Of a stretch of DNA of 64,000 nucleotides, positions 7,858-16,988 are shown in pieces. The stretch covers positions 1,612,001 through 1,676,000 of the forward strand of contig CP048469.1 of the NCBI GenBank assembly GCA_025559845.1. Direction: 5' to 3'. Below the pieces are notes generated by a model. That model searched no databases. It saw only the letters and a program-made list of their open reading frames with translations, and was not told where the DNA came from. Each line of letters opens with the position of its first letter. Position 1 is the stretch's first letter. The translations under genes and the position numbers were made by a program. Source of the DNA: Agrobacterium tumefaciens (lineage in GTDB: Bacteria; Pseudomonadota; Alphaproteobacteria; Rhizobiales; Rhizobiaceae).

Positions 7858-10371
7858 TCAGCCACGCAAAGCCACGTTGTCGGTATCGAACGGGCTCTCC
7901 TGCACGACCTCGGCATCGTAGAGAACGCCGAGAATACGCACCTTGAGTTTGGTGCCGATGGCAGCATGTGCAGGTGCCAGCATGGCAAGCGCCACCGACT
8001 TGTTGATACGCCAGCCGAAACCGCCGCTTGTGACGCGTCCCACCAGTTCGCCGCTTTCGTCGTAGATCGCTTCCGACCCACGCGCATCGACATCGCTATT
8101 GCCTGAAACGATCAACGTCGAGAAGATCCATTTGACGCCTGCCTCCTTGTAGGCCACCAGCGCATCGCGGCCGATAAAGGATTTTTCGGGGCGCAGGAAA
8201 CGGTCGAGACCGGACTCATAGGCGTTGTATTCCACCGAAAGCTCACGCCCCATGTTGCGGTAGGACTTTTCGACAGCCATCGACACCATCGCCCGGATGC
8301 CGAATGGCTTGATGCCGAATTCAGCCCCCGCCTCCATCAACCGGTCGAAGATGTAATTCTGCATTTCGATCGGGTGGTGCAGTTCCCAGCCGAGTTCACC
8401 GACAAAATTGACGCGCAAGGCATGAGCGGTGGCGACACCGACGGAAATCTGCTTTGCCGTCAGCCACGGGAAATCCTTGTTTTCAAGACTGGTACGCGTC
8501 AGCTTCTTCAGAAGATCACGCGACTTCGGCCCTGCCAGCACCAGCACCCCGTATTTCTGGGTAATGGGCTGCAGCACGACCGATCCGTCACCCGGCAGCA
8601 GCCGGAACAGCGTATCGTGGTCATGGGACTCCAGACCGCCCGCCGAAACCAGGTAGAAACGGCCCGGTGCCCATTCGTAGACGGTGAACTCCGCCTTTAC
8701 GCCACCATTCGGCGTCAGAAGATGCGTCAGCGCGATACGGCCGCGCTTCTTCGGCACCGTATTGGCGAGAATGCTGTCCAGCCAGGCGCGAGCGCCCGGA
8801 CCCGAAACTTCCATTTTGGCGAAAGCCGACATGTCGAGCACGCCGACATTCTGGTGAACGTTCTTCACCTCGTTGCCGACATGCTCGAAATAGTTTGAGC
8901 GGCGGAACGACCACTTTTCAACGAAACGGCCATCATCCAGCGCTGGCGCGTAGTTGTGGCTGGTGATGACATCGACGCCAACACCCTTTTCGCTCTCCGG
9001 CAACTCGTAGCCTTCGGGCGCATACCAGTTGGCGCGTTCCCAGCCATAGACGGAACCGAACACACCACCAAGTTTCTTCAGGCGGTCGTAAACCGGTGTC
9101 GTCTTCAGCGGCCGGGCCGCCGAACGCTCCTCATCCGGGTAGTGCATGGTGAAGACGTTGGCATAGGCCTCCTCATTTTTGGCAATGAGATAGCCTTCCG
9201 TTGCGTAAGGTCCGAAGCGTCGTGGATCGACACCCATCAGATCGAGCGTCGGCTCCCCATCGACAATCCATTCGGCAAGCTGCCAGCCGGCACCACCGGC
9301 AGCAGTGATGCCGAAGGAGTGGCCCTCGTTCAGCCAGAAGTTCTTGAGCCCCGGCGCCGGACCGACAATCGGGTTGCCATCCGGCGTATAGGCGATCGCG
9401 CCATTATAGACCTTCTTGATGCCAACCTCGCCAAAGGCCGGAACGCGCACCATCGCCGCCTCGATATGCGGCATCAGGCGGTCGAGTTCTTCCTGGAACA
9501 GTTCGTATTCGCTGTCGTCGGAGGGGCCGTCGACATAACAGACCGGCGCACCAACTTCGTATGGGCCAAGGATCAGGCCACCGGCCTCCTCGCGCATGTA
9601 CCAGGCGGAATCGGATTCGCGCAGCACGCCCATTTCCGGCAGGCCCTGCTTGCGACGTTCCAGAATGGCCGGATGCGGTTCCGTGACGATATACTGATGC
9701 TCCACCGGAATGACGGGGATATTGATGCCGACCATCTCGCCTGTCTTGCGGGCAAAGGAGCCGGTACAGGAGATGATATGCTCGGCGATGATCTCGCCCT
9801 TATCCGTTGTCACCTTCCAGTGACCGTCTTCAAGCTGTTCGATGCCGGTGACTGAGGTGTTGCGGTAAATGGTGGCGCCGCGATCACGCGCCCCCTTGGC
9901 CAGCGCCTGCGTCAGATCGGCAGGCTGGATGTAACCGTCGTCGGGATGCTGGATGGCGCCGAGAAGCCCTTCCGTCTCGCAGAGCGGCCAGACTTCCTTG
10001 ATCTGCTCGGGGGTGAGGATATTGACCTTGATGCCGATGGTTTCGGCAATGCCGGCATAATACATATATTCGTCCCAGCGATCTTTGGTCCGGGCGAGAC
10101 GAATGTTGGAGACTTTCGCAAAACCGACATTCATGCCGGTTTCTTCCTGAAGCTCCTCATAGAACTTCACCGAGTATTTGTGGATCTGGCCGACCGAGTA
10201 GCTCATGTTGAACAGCGGCAAGAGGCCCGCCGCATGCCATGTCGAGCCGGATGTCAGTTCCTTGCGCTCGATCAGAACGCTGTCGCTCCAGCCCTTTCTG
10301 GCAAGATGATAGAGCGTCGACACGCCAACAACGCCGCCGCCGATCACCACTGCCCGTGCATGTGTCTTCAT
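7858..10371 (-). CDS. Dimethylglycine/sarcosine dehydrogenase-like flavoprotein
   Basis: This 837-residue flavoprotein oxidatively demethylates an N-methyl amino acid such as dimethylglycine or sarcosine and probably passes the one-carbon unit to tetrahydrofolate. The N-terminal DAO-type FAD domain carries the dinucleotide motif GGGVVGVS (~11-18) and GSTWHAAGLL, whose His is the covalent FAD attachment site in mammalian dimethylglycine dehydrogenase. A linker domain and a C-terminal GcvT-like folate-binding module (from about residue 430: MSAFAKMEVSGPGA, GELGWELH) follow. Single-chain architecture argues against the heterotetrameric SoxBDAG sarcosine oxidase. The exact substrate is uncertain. 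It sits alone between terminators rather than in a glycine-betaine operon. Confidence 0.87.
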   Translation of the reverse strand: MKTHARAVVIGGGVVGVSTLYHLARKGWSDSVLIERKELTSGSTWHAAGLLPLFNMSYSVGQIHKYSVKFYEELQEETGMNVGFAKVSNIRLARTKDRWDEYMYYAGIAETIGIKVNILTPEQIKEVWPLCETEGLLGAIQHPDDGYIQPADLTQALAKGARDRGATIYRNTSVTGIEQLEDGHWKVTTDKGEIIAEHIISCTGSFARKTGEMVGINIPVIPVEHQYIVTEPHPAILERRKQGLPEMGVLRESDSAWYMREEAGGLILGPYEVGAPVCYVDGPSDDSEYELFQEELDRLMPHIEAAMVRVPAFGEVGIKKVYNGAIAYTPDGNPIVGPAPGLKNFWLNEGHSFGITAAGGAGWQLAEWIVDGEPTLDLMGVDPRRFGPYATEGYLIAKNEEAYANVFTMHYPDEERSAARPLKTTPVYDRLKKLGGVFGSVYGWERANWYAPEGYELPESEKGVGVDVITSHNYAPALDDGRFVEKWSFRRSNYFEHVGNEVKNVHQNVGVLDMSAFAKMEVSGPGARAWLDSILANTVPKKRGRIALTHLLTPNGGVKAEFTVYEWAPGRFYLVSAGGLESHDHDTLFRLLPGDGSVVLQPITQKYGVLVLAGPKSRDLLKKLTRTSLENKDFPWLTAKQISVGVATAHALRVNFVGELGWELHHPIEMQNYIFDRLMEAGAEFGIKPFGIRAMVSMAVEKSYRNMGRELSVEYNAYESGLDRFLRPEKSFIGRDALVAYKEAGVKWIFSTLIVSGNSDVDARGSEAIYDESGELVGRVTSGGFGWRINKSVALAMLAPAHAAIGTKLKVRILGVLYDAEVVQESPFDTDNVALRG

Positions 10372-10572
10372 TTACAGAACCCCTCATGAGCGCCGGCCTC
10401 GTGCAAGTGTGCCGACAAATCGATGAGGAGAATATGAAGCGACTGATTTGCGTTCAGCCGCCTGATTGCGACATGGCCAATGGGTGCTGCGACAGGGCAG
10501 AAAATGCCGTCATCCGTCTGTCGGTGGGTCGCCGTCTCCAGACGCAGACACGACGCCCCACCGCAGAAGATA

Positions 10573-13134
10573 TTACCGACGCGCCTCGGACACAGACTTG
10601 CTGGGCTGTTCGGCGCCCTTGTCATCCCTGTTGTCTTCCTTCGGCGTCTGCGCGACCTTCGCCGATGCGGCAGCGGTACGCGACACAACCGTCTTGTCGC
10701 CTTCCTCTTCGAGAATTGCTGCCAGCATTTGCGGATTGTTTTCACCATCCACGTGGATGTTCAGATTGCGCTGCGGGAACGGAATTTCGATGCCTTCCTC
10801 GCGGAAACGCTTGAGGATGGCGATACGCAATGCGTTCTTGACGGTCAGACCGCTGGAGAGGTCAGCGAGATGGAAACGCAGTTCGAAATCCAGGGCGAAA
10901 TCGCCAAACCGCATGAATTCCACATGCGGTTCCGGATTGCGCAGCACCGGCGGCTGCGCCCGTACCAGCTCGAGGAGAATATCCATCACCTGCTGCGGAT
11001 CGGCATTGTAGGACACCGAAACGGGAATTTCCGCACGCATGATGCGGTTGCGGTGGGTCCAGTTTCCGACAGAGGCGTTTATGAATTCCGAGTTCGGCAC
11101 GATGATTGACTGCCCACGGAAGGTTTCGATTTCGGTCGCACGCACCGACAGGCGCTTGACGGTGCCCTCGGTCGTGCCTGTCACCACCCAGTCACCAACC
11201 TTGAATGGGCGCTCGACCAGCAGGATGAGGCCGGACACAAAGTTCGACACGATGTTCTGCAGGCCAAAACCGATACCGACCGACAGTGCCGAGGCGACCA
11301 GCGCCAGACTGGAGAGATTAAGCCCCGCCGACGAAACGCCGAAGATCGCCGCAACGGCAATACCGAGATAACCGATACCCGTCTTGACGGAGTTGCGCAC
11401 GCCGGCATCCACCTGGCCGCGCGCCATAACGTTGTTATCAAGCCACTTCTGGAACCAGCGGGTGATGGTGTAGCCGATGGCGAAGACCATAACGCCACCG
11501 AACAGCCCAAGCAGCGAAATCGAGGCGTTGCCGACGGTAATGCCTGTCAGAAGACGGTACGCCCAGCTTTCGATGTCGCCCGGCTGGAAGCCCCAGGAGA
11601 ACAGGATGAGCGGCACACCGAAGAACAGCGCGACGACATAGATGCCGAGACCGGCGGCAAGACCAGCCTGATCGAGCGGCACCGGGCCGAGATTATAGCG
11701 CCGCTGCAGGAAGCGGCCGGCCAGGGATTCGGCAAAAGCGCCCTGTCGTGAAATCGCCTTGCCCGAGAGGATGCCGATGTACATCGTTGCCAGCACCGCG
11801 CCGGTCGCGACGATCTGCGTGGCCAGGAACCGCGCAAGGCCGACATAACCGGTGAGGCACGCGCCGATGAGAATGAGGCCACCAACCCGCAGCAGAATGA
11901 CGAGCCAGCGCGGCAGGCGCTGGTTGCCGGTATCGTGGTCCTGACCCTCGCCGATGACCGGTCGCAGGAACGACACGGCGAGAAGAATGACGCCGATAGT
12001 CACAGACGCAATGAAGCTCTTGGCCACGGTGACGATCAGAGGCGAATAGAGCGTCTCGCTGATGGTTCCGAACAGATAGTCGAGACCATTGACCAGCGCC
12101 ATCAGAACGACGGCTGTCGAGAGCGTATGCGCGCCCTTGTTCGAGACCTGCAGCAAACGCCATTCTGGCTGCGTTGGCGCAAAGATCGCGTAGCTCAGCC
12201 GCGATACGAAATAGACGAAGCCGATGATCGCCATGGCGCCGAACAGGATCGGCGCGATATCGGACCGCAGGACGTTGAAATTGTCTAGGAAGAAGGCCGA
12301 GGTGATGAGGAACAGGAACAGCGAGAGCGACTGAACCATCGTCGACCAGAAGGCGAGCGACAGGCGTCGCAGATAAGACGGTTCACCCGAAAACGCCCGC
12401 CGGTCCATGCGGCTGCCGAAAAAGCGATAGCCGCCGACCAGGAACAGCATCGCCGCCATGACGGAAAGCGCCACCGCGCCGAACATCGGAAGGCGCTTGT
12501 AGTTCCAGACGAACGTTACCCAGCTGCTGACGGCGTTGTTGAGATTGGAGAGTTCGTCAACAAAAGCAGACGTGGCCTCTGTAAATGTGGCTGCGGACAG
12601 GTCCGTCCGCTTGAACAGTGTCGCAGCAAACAGTGCACGGCGGACAGCCGTGATATTGTTGGAAATCTGCGCCGCATTGGTGGCGATGCTGTCCACCTCG
12701 CCGGCAATGGCATTCACTTCGGCCCGTTCGGACGTCAGACGGGTGCGCTCTTCGGTAACGACGCTGGCTTCGGGCGCCTGCCCTTCGGCTGGCGGTTCGC
12801 CAAGCGCATCAAGCCGGGCCTTGATCTGGTCGAGGCGCGCACGCAGCTTGCTGTTGGTCGCACCCGCATCACCGGCGATCTGGTCGACCTGCCCCTTCAT
12901 ATCCACCAGTTTGGCATCGTCGTTGCCACCCGCCTCGATCTGGCTGGTCACTCTGGCGACATCGGCCTTCCAGCGTTCGAGATCGGTTTTGGCCTGCTCG
13001 GAAACCGATTGCTGGATTCCGACAGCGGTTGGCGGCGTTTCCTCCTGGGCGGAAGCCTGCATTGCGGAAAAGAACATTCCGCCAATGAGGGCCAGCACAA
13101 TCGCCCCGATGAATTTATGCCGCTTATCAAACAT
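10573..13134 (-). CDS. Large MscS-family mechanosensitive channel (DUF3772-type)
   Basis: The protein has a signal peptide (MFDKRHKFIGAIVLALIGGM, then ...SAMQASA), a periplasmic coiled-coil region with a DUF3772-like segment, about ten membrane helices and a C-terminal MscS core. The pore helix and beta domain are recognisable as SLALVASALSVGIGFGLQNI, SGLILLVERPFKVGDWV and FRGQSIIVPNSEFINASVGN. Such proteins gate ion flux on hypo-osmotic shock; the extra N-terminal domain is regulatory by inference. ATG 13134 was chosen because GGAG sits 8 nt upstream and the signal peptide begins there; the frame extends to 13287. It is divergent from the 13299 gene. Confidence 0.88.
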   Translation of the reverse strand: MFDKRHKFIGAIVLALIGGMFFSAMQASAQEETPPTAVGIQQSVSEQAKTDLERWKADVARVTSQIEAGGNDDAKLVDMKGQVDQIAGDAGATNSKLRARLDQIKARLDALGEPPAEGQAPEASVVTEERTRLTSERAEVNAIAGEVDSIATNAAQISNNITAVRRALFAATLFKRTDLSAATFTEATSAFVDELSNLNNAVSSWVTFVWNYKRLPMFGAVALSVMAAMLFLVGGYRFFGSRMDRRAFSGEPSYLRRLSLAFWSTMVQSLSLFLFLITSAFFLDNFNVLRSDIAPILFGAMAIIGFVYFVSRLSYAIFAPTQPEWRLLQVSNKGAHTLSTAVVLMALVNGLDYLFGTISETLYSPLIVTVAKSFIASVTIGVILLAVSFLRPVIGEGQDHDTGNQRLPRWLVILLRVGGLILIGACLTGYVGLARFLATQIVATGAVLATMYIGILSGKAISRQGAFAESLAGRFLQRRYNLGPVPLDQAGLAAGLGIYVVALFFGVPLILFSWGFQPGDIESWAYRLLTGITVGNASISLLGLFGGVMVFAIGYTITRWFQKWLDNNVMARGQVDAGVRNSVKTGIGYLGIAVAAIFGVSSAGLNLSSLALVASALSVGIGFGLQNIVSNFVSGLILLVERPFKVGDWVVTGTTEGTVKRLSVRATEIETFRGQSIIVPNSEFINASVGNWTHRNRIMRAEIPVSVSYNADPQQVMDILLELVRAQPPVLRNPEPHVEFMRFGDFALDFELRFHLADLSSGLTVKNALRIAILKRFREEGIEIPFPQRNLNIHVDGENNPQMLAAILEEEGDKTVVSRTAAASAKVAQTPKEDNRDDKGAEQPSKSVSEARR

Positions 13135-13298
13135 CAACCGCACTCCGTTCCTTTCCGTCGTCTCGATCATCGCACCCGGCCCGTCAATGCCCGACACCTT
13201 GAAAACTACCCGCAAAAGGGGTGTTTCCCCAAGGATTGCCTTGCCTTCCAACGCGAGAATCACCACCTTTGATATTGCAGCAATCATGGGAGGAAATC

Positions 13299-13553
13299 AT
13301 GGAATCTGCTGGCATTGGCTGGATTGCAGCCATCATCATCGGTGGCATCGCCGGGTGGCTCGCCGAACAATTCATGAAAAGCAATATGGGTGTTTTCATG
13401 AACATCCTACTTGGAATCGTCGGTGCGGTCGTCGCCAACGCCATTCTTGCCGTTTTCGGAATCGTTTTGACGGGTTGGCTCGGTTATCTCATCGCCGGAT
13501 TCGTCGGCGCATGTATTTTGATCGCGATCGGGCGAATGTTCAGACGCGGATAG
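13299..13553 (+). CDS. GlsB/YeaQ/YmgE family small membrane protein
   Basis: An 84-residue protein made of three hydrophobic helices, typical of the transglycosylase-associated (GlsB/YeaQ/YmgE) family: GWIAAIIIGGIAGWLAEQFM, then the MGVFMNILLGIVGAVVAN motif and a third helix ending IAIGRMFRRG. The conserved G-x-x-G-W-L-A and N-I-L-x-G-x-x-G signatures are present. Family members are often stress-induced, but the biochemical role is unknown. A strong GGGAGGA at 13288-13294 fixes the start. A terminator follows immediately, so it is monocistronic. Confidence 0.88.
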   Translation: MESAGIGWIAAIIIGGIAGWLAEQFMKSNMGVFMNILLGIVGAVVANAILAVFGIVLTGWLGYLIAGFVGACILIAIGRMFRRG

Positions 13554-13568
13554 CGAAAAAAAAGAAAA

Positions 13569-13598
13569 GCCGGAAAACCCCGGTTTTCCGGCACTTTT
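13569..13598 (+). terminator. Terminator after the GlsB-type gene
   Basis: The stem GCCGGAAAAC (13569-13578) / GTTTTCCGGC (13583-13592) has a CCCG loop and is followed by ACTTTT. The A-rich flank 13556-13568 would also let it work on the minus strand. Confidence 0.75.
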
Positions 13599-13710
13599 CG
13601 CGATTGCCGAAATTTTTCTGTCATAAAAATCGAAGAAAATTCATTTCGACGCTAGACAACCAGAATGATCCTCTTTATACGGCCTCTCACACCGCCAGAC
13701 GGCGGGCGGC

Positions 13711-13786
<76 letters not shown>

Positions 13787-14176
13787 AATTCTCTCAAAAA
13801 GACAATACGTTGCTGATTTTCGTTAAAGCGCTTTCGAGGCGCTTGGCGTAGCGGTTTCAGCCTGAACGTCGTCAATCTTCTCGACACTTTGAATTCTCTG
13901 CCCGGCGCCAAGGGAATGATGGCGGCGACGTCCCATATTGACGTCTCTCTGCCGATTGCCGCATCGCAGCAATGCCCTCACCACACATAAACGGCATCAG
14001 ACCAATAAATTTCATGTAGAACGCGAGTACCATGCGATTCTATAGTCAGGAATTGTATCGGTTAATCACCGAACCCCGCTGAAATCATGAAATTTAACCA
14101 CGCCAAGTGATACAAATTGCAACGGCTATTCTTCCCTGTATTTCTCTCCCGGCACAACATGGGTTGGAGGGGAACA
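13787..14176. other. Gene-free 390 bp downstream of tRNA-Lys
   Basis: No convincing reading frame or RNA gene was found. A short imperfect hairpin (AAGCGC...GCGCTT, about 13826-13844) could help end tRNA transcription. The last ~80 bp must contain the leader of the secreted protein at 14177, whose ribosome site GGAGGGG is at 14165-14171. Confidence 0.5.
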
Positions 14177-14509
14177 ATGAAATTGAATTTGGTCGCAGTC
14201 GCGGTCTTTGGCGCGGCAATGACGGTTGCCAGTGCTTCCCACGCGGAAGATCTCGTCTTCACGCTGAAGAACGGCACCAATTCCGTCCTGAACGCATTTT
14301 ACACCTCACCGGTCGGCGTCGACGATTGGGAAAATGACGTTTTCGGCAAACAGGCGCTCGGTCCGGGCGAAGCGATCGAGATCACCATCGCCGATGGCCG
14401 CACCGTATGCAAATACGACATGCGCTTCGAATTTCAGGGCGACGAGCTGGAAGATCTCGAAGACACGCAGGACCTCTGTGAACTCGGCGAATACACAATC
14501 ACGGAATAG
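14177..14509 (+). CDS. Small secreted acidic protein, unknown function
   Basis: A 110-residue protein with a clear Sec signal peptide (MKLNLVAVAVFGAAMTVASA, cleavage after SHA). The mature 87 residues are acidic and probably beta-rich, with two Cys (in RTVCKYDM and QDLCELGE) that could form a disulfide, and an acidic patch DELEDLEDTQD. The segment LKNGTNSVLNAFYTSP followed by DWENDVFG resembles a family of small periplasmic proteins of unknown role in rhizobia, but I cannot name it with certainty. The start is set by GGAGGGG 5-6 nt before ATG. Confidence 0.75.
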   Translation: MKLNLVAVAVFGAAMTVASASHAEDLVFTLKNGTNSVLNAFYTSPVGVDDWENDVFGKQALGPGEAIEITIADGRTVCKYDMRFEFQGDELEDLEDTQDLCELGEYTITE

Positions 14510-14652
14510 GTGACGGCGAGACGGCCTGCCCGACAGACGCTTCGCTGATGATTCAGCGAAGCCGCTAGGGCGGAATCTGCCTTTGATTTGCCCCACCCGT
14601 TAAAATTTCCGGATCGACCGCGTTTTTCCCCAAAGCTGTCTTAATCGTACTT

Positions 14653-14904
14653 ATGATTGAGACCATGAGACTGATCACCAATATAGTGCTGTTCGTTCTC
14701 GGCATCGTCGGAAGCGGAACGCTTGCATTTTTATTGTCGTCGGCGCTTGCCGCAAATGGCCTTCTCGGCTCCTGTTTCGAGGGAAGCTGCGGTTACGCTG
14801 CCCTCTTCATGGTTGCCCCGCTCGCCTGGTTCGTCATGTTCGCCCTTTATGTCATGGCCCTGCTGATCTGGCGAAAAAAGCCATTTAGAAGTGAAAAATT
14901 ATGA
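14653..14904 (+). CDS. Small membrane protein, unknown function
   Basis: An 83-residue hydrophobic protein with two predicted membrane helices (about 8-32 and 48-72) and a basic C-terminus (WRKKPFRSEKL). Two Cys in a GSCFEGSCGY loop between the helices would face the periplasm and could pair. No family is recognised. An alternative ATG at 14665 has a better-placed GAG. Its neighbours are equally small orphans. Confidence 0.6.
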   Translation: MIETMRLITNIVLFVLGIVGSGTLAFLLSSALAANGLLGSCFEGSCGYAALFMVAPLAWFVMFALYVMALLIWRKKPFRSEKL

Positions 14905-15071
14905 GATCACGAAGCTGACGACACGTAACCCGACGTCTCGGTTGCAAACACCACCAACCGTTCGTTGACAGTCGTTGCGACTTCCCGCTAACGTCCGGCT
15001 GCTGTGGGGAATCGCTGTCTGCGATGCGTGTGAGATATCAGGTCTTGCCGCATCACGGGCCTCTGAAGAGA

Positions 15072-15102
15072 CATGTCGCCACTATGTATGGCGTGCGACA
15101 TG
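15072..15102 (+). promoter_or_regulatory. Leader hairpin upstream of the 15126 gene
   Basis: CATGTCGC (15072-15079) and GCGACATG (15095-15102) form an inverted repeat, with an inner pairing CGCCA / TGGCG. It ends about 10 nt before the GGGAGA ribosome site of the next gene, so it could be a transcript stem in the 5' leader or a protein-binding palindrome. Confidence 0.4.
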
Positions 15103-15125
15103 CGGGAAAACAGGGAGACTAAACG

Positions 15126-15350
15126 ATGCGGGCCGCCATTAACCCACCATCGCTTTCCATCGGCACGCTCGACTATCAATCGGAATGCCAGTTCGCACTT
15201 GAACCATCGATCCAGGGGTTGCTCGAGAAGGCAATCGATGCCGGATGGAACCGCCAGCAGGCCGCCATGGCCATCATTGCACTGGCAAGCGAACATGTCG
15301 GCGACTTTACCTCCGAGATCGTTCTGTCAGAACAGCGCCCGCTCTGCTGA
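15126..15350 (+). CDS. Small conserved-looking protein, unknown function
   Basis: A 74-residue soluble protein with a good ribosome site (GGGAGA, 15113-15118). The middle (GLLEKAIDAGWNRQQAAMAI followed by IALASEHVGDF) is helical and looks like a small DNA- or protein-binding three-helix unit; AGWNRQQAA resembles a helix-turn motif found in short rhizobial hypothetical proteins. I do not recognise the family. Confidence 0.6.
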   Translation: MRAAINPPSLSIGTLDYQSECQFALEPSIQGLLEKAIDAGWNRQQAAMAIIALASEHVGDFTSEIVLSEQRPLC

Positions 15351-15533
15351 GAGCGCGCCACACGACGGGAGGCGGGTATCTGCCCGCCATTCACCCCGAA
15401 CAGTGAAAAGCCGCTCCTGAGCCGCCCTCCTCCCTTTTTAGCCCCATTTCCAGACAGGACTTGCCCACGCTGCCACAGTGTTGACATCAACCGCCATTAA
15501 TGAGAACATAAAGTGAACATTATGGAGGTCAGC

Positions 15534-15722
15534 ATGAACAGGCCAGACATCACCATAGAAAATGCACTGTCCGTTGTTGCCCGCTCGCAGGGCATGCGGG
15601 AGCGCGCACTGGAAAGACGGCGTGAATTGCAGCGGCGCACCGAGGTCATCACCACCCGCCCGCTCTATGTTCTGAAAAAGCGCCCCGTAGAGCGGCAGCT
15701 TTCGCTGAAGCTGGATAGCTGA
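15534..15722 (+). CDS. Small basic protein, unknown function
   Basis: A 62-residue, very basic, predicted helical protein. The central stretch MRERALERRRELQRRTE is strongly charged, and the C-terminus (YVLKKRPVERQLSLKLDS) is also basic. GGAGG at 15523-15527 sits 6 nt before the ATG, which is why this start was preferred over GTG 15513. The charge suggests nucleic-acid or membrane-surface binding, but no family is recognised. Confidence 0.6.
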   Translation: MNRPDITIENALSVVARSQGMRERALERRRELQRRTEVITTRPLYVLKKRPVERQLSLKLDS

Positions 15723-15732
15723 TTGCAGCGAT

Positions 15733-15773
15733 AAAAATGAAAATCCCGCGCGAACCAGATGCCCACGCGGGAT
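15733..15773 (-). terminator. Terminator of the 15798-16043 gene
   Basis: The stem ATCCCGCG (15743-15750) / CGCGGGAT (15766-15773) has a 15-nt loop and is followed on the minus strand by TTTCATTTTTAT. It lies just past the minus-strand stop at 15798. Confidence 0.75.
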
Positions 15774-15797
15774 GATCTTATGAAGATGTCGCCAGGC

Positions 15798-16043
15798 TTA
15801 TTGCATGCGTTGCAGTGCAGCTTCCGGCTCTCCCACCGTCGTCGATGACGGAAGGCGGTCTGTCTTCTTGAGAACAAGGATCGGTTTTTCCACCGGATCA
15901 GACGGCGGAACGATGCTGGCGGTCTTGAATTCGCGATCTACGGCTGGAACGGATGCGTTGATCTGTTGATGACCTGCGCATTCCGCAAACGCTGCGCTGG
16001 CGGAAAAACCAAGTACAGCGGCGATTATGAGAACTGATTTCAT
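15798..16043 (-). CDS. Small secreted protein, unknown function
   Basis: An 81-residue protein with a typical signal peptide (MKSVLIIAAVLGFSASAAFA, cleaved before ECAGH). The mature ~61 residues have one Cys, a VEKPILVLKKTD segment and a disordered-looking tail. The start is supported by GGGAGAA 6-8 nt upstream. It is probably periplasmic. No family is recognised. The palindrome at 16112 lies about 70 bp upstream and may be its operator. Confidence 0.7.
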   Translation of the reverse strand: MKSVLIIAAVLGFSASAAFAECAGHQQINASVPAVDREFKTASIVPPSDPVEKPILVLKKTDRLPSSTTVGEPEAALQRMQ

Positions 16044-16523
16044 GTCATTCTCCCTTCGCTATTATGGCGATCCCCAGTCTATGTGGAGATCTTGCTGATT
16101 GAAAATCACACTTTAGTGGGCACTAAAAAACGGCAATACAGTCTGCGTGCCAATCTTCTCTTGCCTGAAACAAGAAAAACCGGATCAAACACCGCTACCC
16201 TTTTTGCACATCATGTGTTTTTGGGCCTCGGGAACGGCGGAATATCATCGCGGCGAAACTTCCCTTGAGGGGAATGATGATCGGATGATACGTCGATACC
16301 GTTTCCGTGTTTGCGGCCTTAATCGTTCTTCCGGCTGTGGAATTCTGCTGCATGGCACGCCTCCTTCCGAGGCGTTAACGACAGACATGCCGTCTTGTTC
16401 CCTCAGCTATCCCTGCAAATGCTTGAAAGCGGCACTGCAAAGGCTTATATCGCTCTCGCGAGGACGACCTCGGCCATCATGGCAATCGCATCGGGACGGC
16501 CCGGACATCAACCGGAGAACACC
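16044..16523. other. Gene-poor 480 bp between divergent genes
   Basis: This divergent spacer should hold the promoters of the small secreted protein (minus) and the PACE protein (plus). A 61-codon frame at 16083-16268 lacks a ribosome site and protein-like composition, so it was not called. The one clear structural feature is the 16-bp palindrome at 16112-16127. Confidence 0.5.
16112..16127. promoter_or_regulatory. Candidate operator palindrome
   Basis: TTTAGTG-GG-CACTAAA is an inverted repeat with 7-bp arms and a 2-bp centre, typical in size of a MarR- or TetR-type dimer site. It lies 68 bp upstream of the small secreted gene (minus) and about 400 bp before the PACE gene. No regulator gene is adjacent. 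Confidence 0.4.
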
Positions 16524-16961
16524 ATGCGTTCCCTTGCAGATCGTATCCGCCACGCGCTCAGCTTTGAAATCATCGGTCTTTTGCTGGTCGTTCCGCTCGG
16601 TGCGCTGGTTTTCGGCATGCCGATGGAAGACATCGGTATCGTCGGTGTGGTCAGCGCCACGCTGGCAACCACCTGGAACTATCTCTACAACCTGATCTTC
16701 GATCACGCCATGCAGCGCCTGAAGGGCACCACGCTCAAGACGCCAGCAATCCGTGTCGCCCATGCCGTGCTGTTCGAGATCGGCCTGCTGATCGCGTTGA
16801 TGCCATTCATCGCCTGGTATCTCGGTATCAGCCTCATGCATGCGCTGGTGATGGATATCTCGTTCGCGCTGTTCTACGTGGTCTATGCCTTCATATTCAA
16901 TCTGGGCTACGACAAGCTTTTCCCGCTGCCTGAGTGGCAGACAGAAGCGGCGGCCGAATAG
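16524..16961 (+). CDS. PACE family efflux transporter (tandem BTP domains)
   Basis: A 145-residue, four-helix inner-membrane protein matching the proteobacterial antimicrobial compound efflux (PACE) family in length and motifs. Each half is a bacterial transmembrane pair: first RHALSFEIIGLLLVVP with the conserved acidic residue in helix 1 (cf. Glu15 of AceI) and TWNYLYNLIFDHAM; second VAHAVLFEIGLLIALMP and VYAFIFNLGYDKLFP. Known members export cationic biocides such as chlorhexidine or short diamines by proton exchange; the substrate here is unknown. The start at 16524 is chosen by GGAGA upstream and by family length. Confidence 0.88.
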   Translation: MRSLADRIRHALSFEIIGLLLVVPLGALVFGMPMEDIGIVGVVSATLATTWNYLYNLIFDHAMQRLKGTTLKTPAIRVAHAVLFEIGLLIALMPFIAWYLGISLMHALVMDISFALFYVVYAFIFNLGYDKLFPLPEWQTEAAAE

Positions 16962-16988
16962 GCCGCCCTACCCCCTCTGAGCGCAGTC

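Noticed and set aside
16083..16268. 61-codon plus-strand frame
   Set aside because: No ribosome site, no signal or domain, and it covers the candidate operator palindrome.
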